Notes under the pieces: generated by a model
The model's database searches: none
What the model was told of the DNA's origin: nothing
The model's input: the letters and a program-made list of their open reading frames with translations, nothing else
Made by a program: the position numbers and the translations under genes
Part shown: positions 62,335 through 64,000 of the stretch, piece by piece
How the letters are laid out: each line of letters opens with the position of its first letter
How positions within the stretch are numbered: position 1 is the stretch's first letter
Assembly: GCA_963705325.1 (NCBI GenBank)
Contig: OY970069.1
Span: forward strand, 2,480,001-2,544,000
Reading direction: 5' to 3'
Origin: DATARH01 sp963705325
GTDB taxonomy: Bacteria; Pseudomonadota; Alphaproteobacteria; ATCC43930; CGMCC-115725
Length of the DNA: 64,000 nt

Positions 62335-63096
62335 ATGTGGGTGTCTGACCTGCTCGATAAAATGCCGCAGAACCCCGGCGAAACAGGAGGTGCGCCTGCT
62401 GTTCTTGATGTCGATAACAGCAGGATAACAGGAGGTAAGCCTCCTGATAATTTTGTGATTGTCGCACGCGACGAAAGCGGGCGGTTCGCCAGGGGTGCGT
62501 CGGGCAGCCCGGCGCTGCGATTCAAGAAAGGCCGCTCCGGCAATCCCAAGGGGCGGCCGAGAGGAAGGTTCCGCGCGGGCACGCGGGCGGCGGCGGCGCT
62601 GCTCGACGCGCGGGGCCCGGCGCTCGCCGAAAAGGCGATCGAGCTGGCGCTGGGTGGCGACGCAGTCGCGGTGCGCTTTTGCCTTGGCCGCCTCCTCGGG
62701 GTGAGGCGCGGTCAGCCCATCGAGCTCGGCATGAAGCCGGTCGCCGCGCCCGCCGATCTCTCTCGCGCGGTCGCCGCGATCACCGGCGCCGTCGCCCAGG
62801 GCCGCGTCACTCCGGACGAGGGGCACGCCCTCTCGCAAATGCTCGACGGCCTGCCGCGCGTCTTCGCCGCGGTGCCGCCGCCAGCCCAAAAGGCCAAAGA
62901 CCCGCAAGACGCCCGCCAGCGGTTGATCGACGAGCTCGACCGCCTCGCCGAGCGCGAGACGCTGGATCAGTCCGCGGCGCTGGCGACCATCCCGCGGCCT
63001 CGCGCGGCCGGGCGGCTCATCGAAATAGCGGCACCGCCGCCGGCGCCCTTGCTCTCCGGGTTGCCTTCACCGGCGGTGGCTGATCTGGATCAATGA
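62335..63096 (+). CDS. DUF5681-domain protein
   Basis: A 253-residue protein. The family mark is FKKGRSGNPKGRPRGRFRAG (about 63-82), followed by helical alanine-rich sequence (AAALLDARGPALAEKAIELA). DUF5681 proteins are often encoded in phage or mobile regions, and their role is unknown. The N-terminal 60 residues are low-complexity (TGGAP...ITGGKPP) and the start could be later. The C-terminal third is rich in Ala and Pro. Confidence 0.75.
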   Translation: MWVSDLLDKMPQNPGETGGAPAVLDVDNSRITGGKPPDNFVIVARDESGRFARGASGSPALRFKKGRSGNPKGRPRGRFRAGTRAAAALLDARGPALAEKAIELALGGDAVAVRFCLGRLLGVRRGQPIELGMKPVAAPADLSRAVAAITGAVAQGRVTPDEGHALSQMLDGLPRVFAAVPPPAQKAKDPQDARQRLIDELDRLAERETLDQSAALATIPRPRAAGRLIEIAAPPPAPLLSGLPSPAVADLDQ

Positions 63097-63218
63097 CCCG
63101 CCGCCGGGTGGGCGCGAGATTGCCTGGCGTTGCCGATGACGGGGCGTCCGGCCCGGCGGTTCCCGAAATCGTCCCCTTGCGGCGCCTCGCTTGTGGCCCG
63201 AATGAGTTTGTCGTCGAG

Positions 63219-63833
63219 ATGTACCCGCGTCGCTCTCTGCTGCTCGCCGCCCTGGTGCTGGCGCCCTGCGCCGTCGCCCCGGGCGTGTCCGCCCAGGTCG
63301 CGCCCCTCGCCGCGCCGGTCGCGTTCATCACCCAGCTCGGCAATCAGGCCCTCGCGGTCATCGCCGGCGGCGCCTCGCTCCAGGACAAGATGGCGTATTT
63401 CCACACCATGCTGCGCCAGGATTTCGACCTCGCCGGCACCGCGCCCTTTGTCCTCGGCCCCTATTGGCGCGTCGCCACCGAGGCCGAGCGCGCCGAGTTC
63501 GTCCGCCTGCTCGAGGATTACATCGTCGCCACTTTCGGGCGGCGGCTTTACGACGCCGGCGGGGTGGCGCTGCGCGTCACCGGCAGCCGCGGCACCCAGT
63601 TCGAGCCGATCGTCATCAGCGAGATTCAGCGCCAGGGCGGCCCGCCGATGAGGCTGGAATGGGTGCTCAACTCGCGGACCGGCGCCTACCGCATCGGCGA
63701 CATCAACCTCGACGGGGTCAGCATGGCGCTGACCCAGCGCCAGGAGTTTGCCGCGATGATCGCGCGCGGCGGCGGCACCATCGCCAGCCTCCTCGCGCAG
63801 ATGCGCCAGATCATCGCCGCGCAGGGTGTCTAA
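63219..63833 (+). CDS. MlaC/Ttg2D-like phospholipid-binding periplasmic protein
   Basis: A 204-residue protein with a signal peptide (about 1-25, ending GVSAQ). The pattern MLRQDFDLAGTAPFVLGPYW, then TEAERAEFVRLLEDYIVATF and RTGAYRIGDINLDGVSMALT is that of MlaC/Ttg2D, which carries phospholipids between outer and inner membrane; HpnM of hopanoid clusters belongs to the same family. No mlaD, mlaE or mlaF gene is visible. The ATG at 63219 is preferred over the longer frame from 63093, which lacks a signal sequence. Confidence 0.85.
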   Translation: MYPRRSLLLAALVLAPCAVAPGVSAQVAPLAAPVAFITQLGNQALAVIAGGASLQDKMAYFHTMLRQDFDLAGTAPFVLGPYWRVATEAERAEFVRLLEDYIVATFGRRLYDAGGVALRVTGSRGTQFEPIVISEIQRQGGPPMRLEWVLNSRTGAYRIGDINLDGVSMALTQRQEFAAMIARGGGTIASLLAQMRQIIAAQGV

Positions 63834-63839
63834 AGCGGC

Positions 63840-63863
63840 GTCTAGACCGGTGTCTAGACCGGT
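63840..63863. repeat. Tandem 12-bp direct repeat with CTAG
   Basis: GTCTAGACCGGT occurs twice in direct succession (63840-63851 and 63852-63863), and AGCTAGAC follows. It lies between the convergent MlaC-like and microprotein genes. Confidence 0.7.
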
Positions 63864-63865
63864 AG

Positions 63866-64000
63866 CTAGACATTGCCGTAGCCGAACACCAGGAACAGGA
63901 CGAGGATCAGCAGCAGCAACCCGCCGACGCTGATCCCGCCGCCATAGCCGTAGCGTGAATAGCCCCAGCCGCCGCCCCCGAACAGCAGGATGAGCAGAAG
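63866..64000 (-). CDS. Gly/Tyr-rich small membrane protein, cut by the window edge
   Basis: The last 44 codons: LLLILLFGGGGWGYSRYGYG, then GGISVGGLLLLILVLFLVFG and YGNV. It has two hydrophobic stretches with a GGGG-aromatic linker between. The plan resembles the 26-residue microprotein at 6382-6462 with an added second helix. Function unknown; membrane location is likely. Confidence 0.7.
   Translation of the reverse strand, partial: LLLILLFGGGGWGYSRYGYGGGISVGGLLLLILVLFLVFGYGNV

Noticed and set aside
62383..62442. Near-direct repeats AACAGGAGGT...CCTG in the start of the DUF5681 gene
   Set aside because: Only two imperfect copies, inside a low-complexity coding stretch; not a CRISPR or operator pattern.
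1..64000. CRISPR array, rRNA operon, replication origin
   Set aside because: No spaced identical repeats, no rRNA-like sequence and no dnaA-box cluster were found when reading the window.

Overview
The window looks like chromosomal DNA of a GC-rich soil or rhizosphere alphaproteobacterium, most likely in or near the Hyphomicrobiales (Bradyrhizobium/Xanthobacteraceae type). The reasons are a cyclic beta-1,2-glucan synthase (NdvB type), a squalene-hopene cyclase, many short high-Gly/Tyr or single-helix membrane proteins of the kind common in that order, TRAP and FbpABC-type transporters, and short palindromic intergenic repeats near 61.5 kb. The assignment is an inference from gene content; there is no rRNA in the window.

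Layout. 0-5.6 kb: a giant CheB-CheR-PAS-histidine kinase-receiver-receiver-LuxR protein and two small conserved genes. 6.2-10.9 kb: a run of small envelope or stress-type genes (24 aa and 26 aa microproteins, secreted proteins, an SH3-like lipoprotein, an LTXXQ/Spy-like protein, a GlsB-like protein), with a broken ECF sigma gene and an IS110 remnant. 10.9-15.5 kb: squalene-hopene cyclase, a membrane di-iron hydroxylase, small proteins and an FMN split-barrel protein. 15.5-24.3 kb: ndvB. 24.5-27.4 kb: a quinone-oxidoreductase-like MDR protein and an AtzE-like amidase with a tiny GatC/AtzG-like partner. 27.9-37.4 kb: a minus-strand catabolic operon (amidohydrolase, enolase-superfamily enzyme, FbpABC-type transporter, TauD-type dioxygenase) with a LysR regulator and a divergent second TauD-type gene. 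37.6-41.4 kb: accessory DNA with a frameshifted ORF, a tRNA-Thr-like 3' part, and an IS1595-type transposase divergent from a DUF6471 gene. 41.7-45.4 kb: a TRAP transporter with an amidohydrolase. 45.8-56 kb: a group of genes that fit organosulfur and sulfite metabolism. 56-62 kb: accessory DNA with an intact IS256 element (8-bp target duplication), phage or plasmid remnants and a full tyrosine integrase. 62-64 kb: DUF5681 and MlaC-like proteins and the end of a Gly/Tyr-rich microprotein.

How the genes may work together. The most interesting block is 46-56 kb. It has an acyl-CoA-dehydrogenase-family protein lacking the usual catalytic glutamate and carrying the Arg and Gln that I recall from 3-sulfinopropionyl-CoA desulfinase, a SorAB-type sulfite dehydrogenase pair, two cysteine-dioxygenase-like cupins (one with an in-frame stop), a TauD-type dioxygenase, a multi-rhodanese protein (two lesions) and a DszA/NtaA-family monooxygenase. 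Together these suggest oxidation of a thiol or organosulfur compound to a sulfinate, release of sulfite, and oxidation of sulfite to sulfate. Several genes across 37-60 kb carry single-base lesions, so either real decay or base errors in the sequence should be considered.
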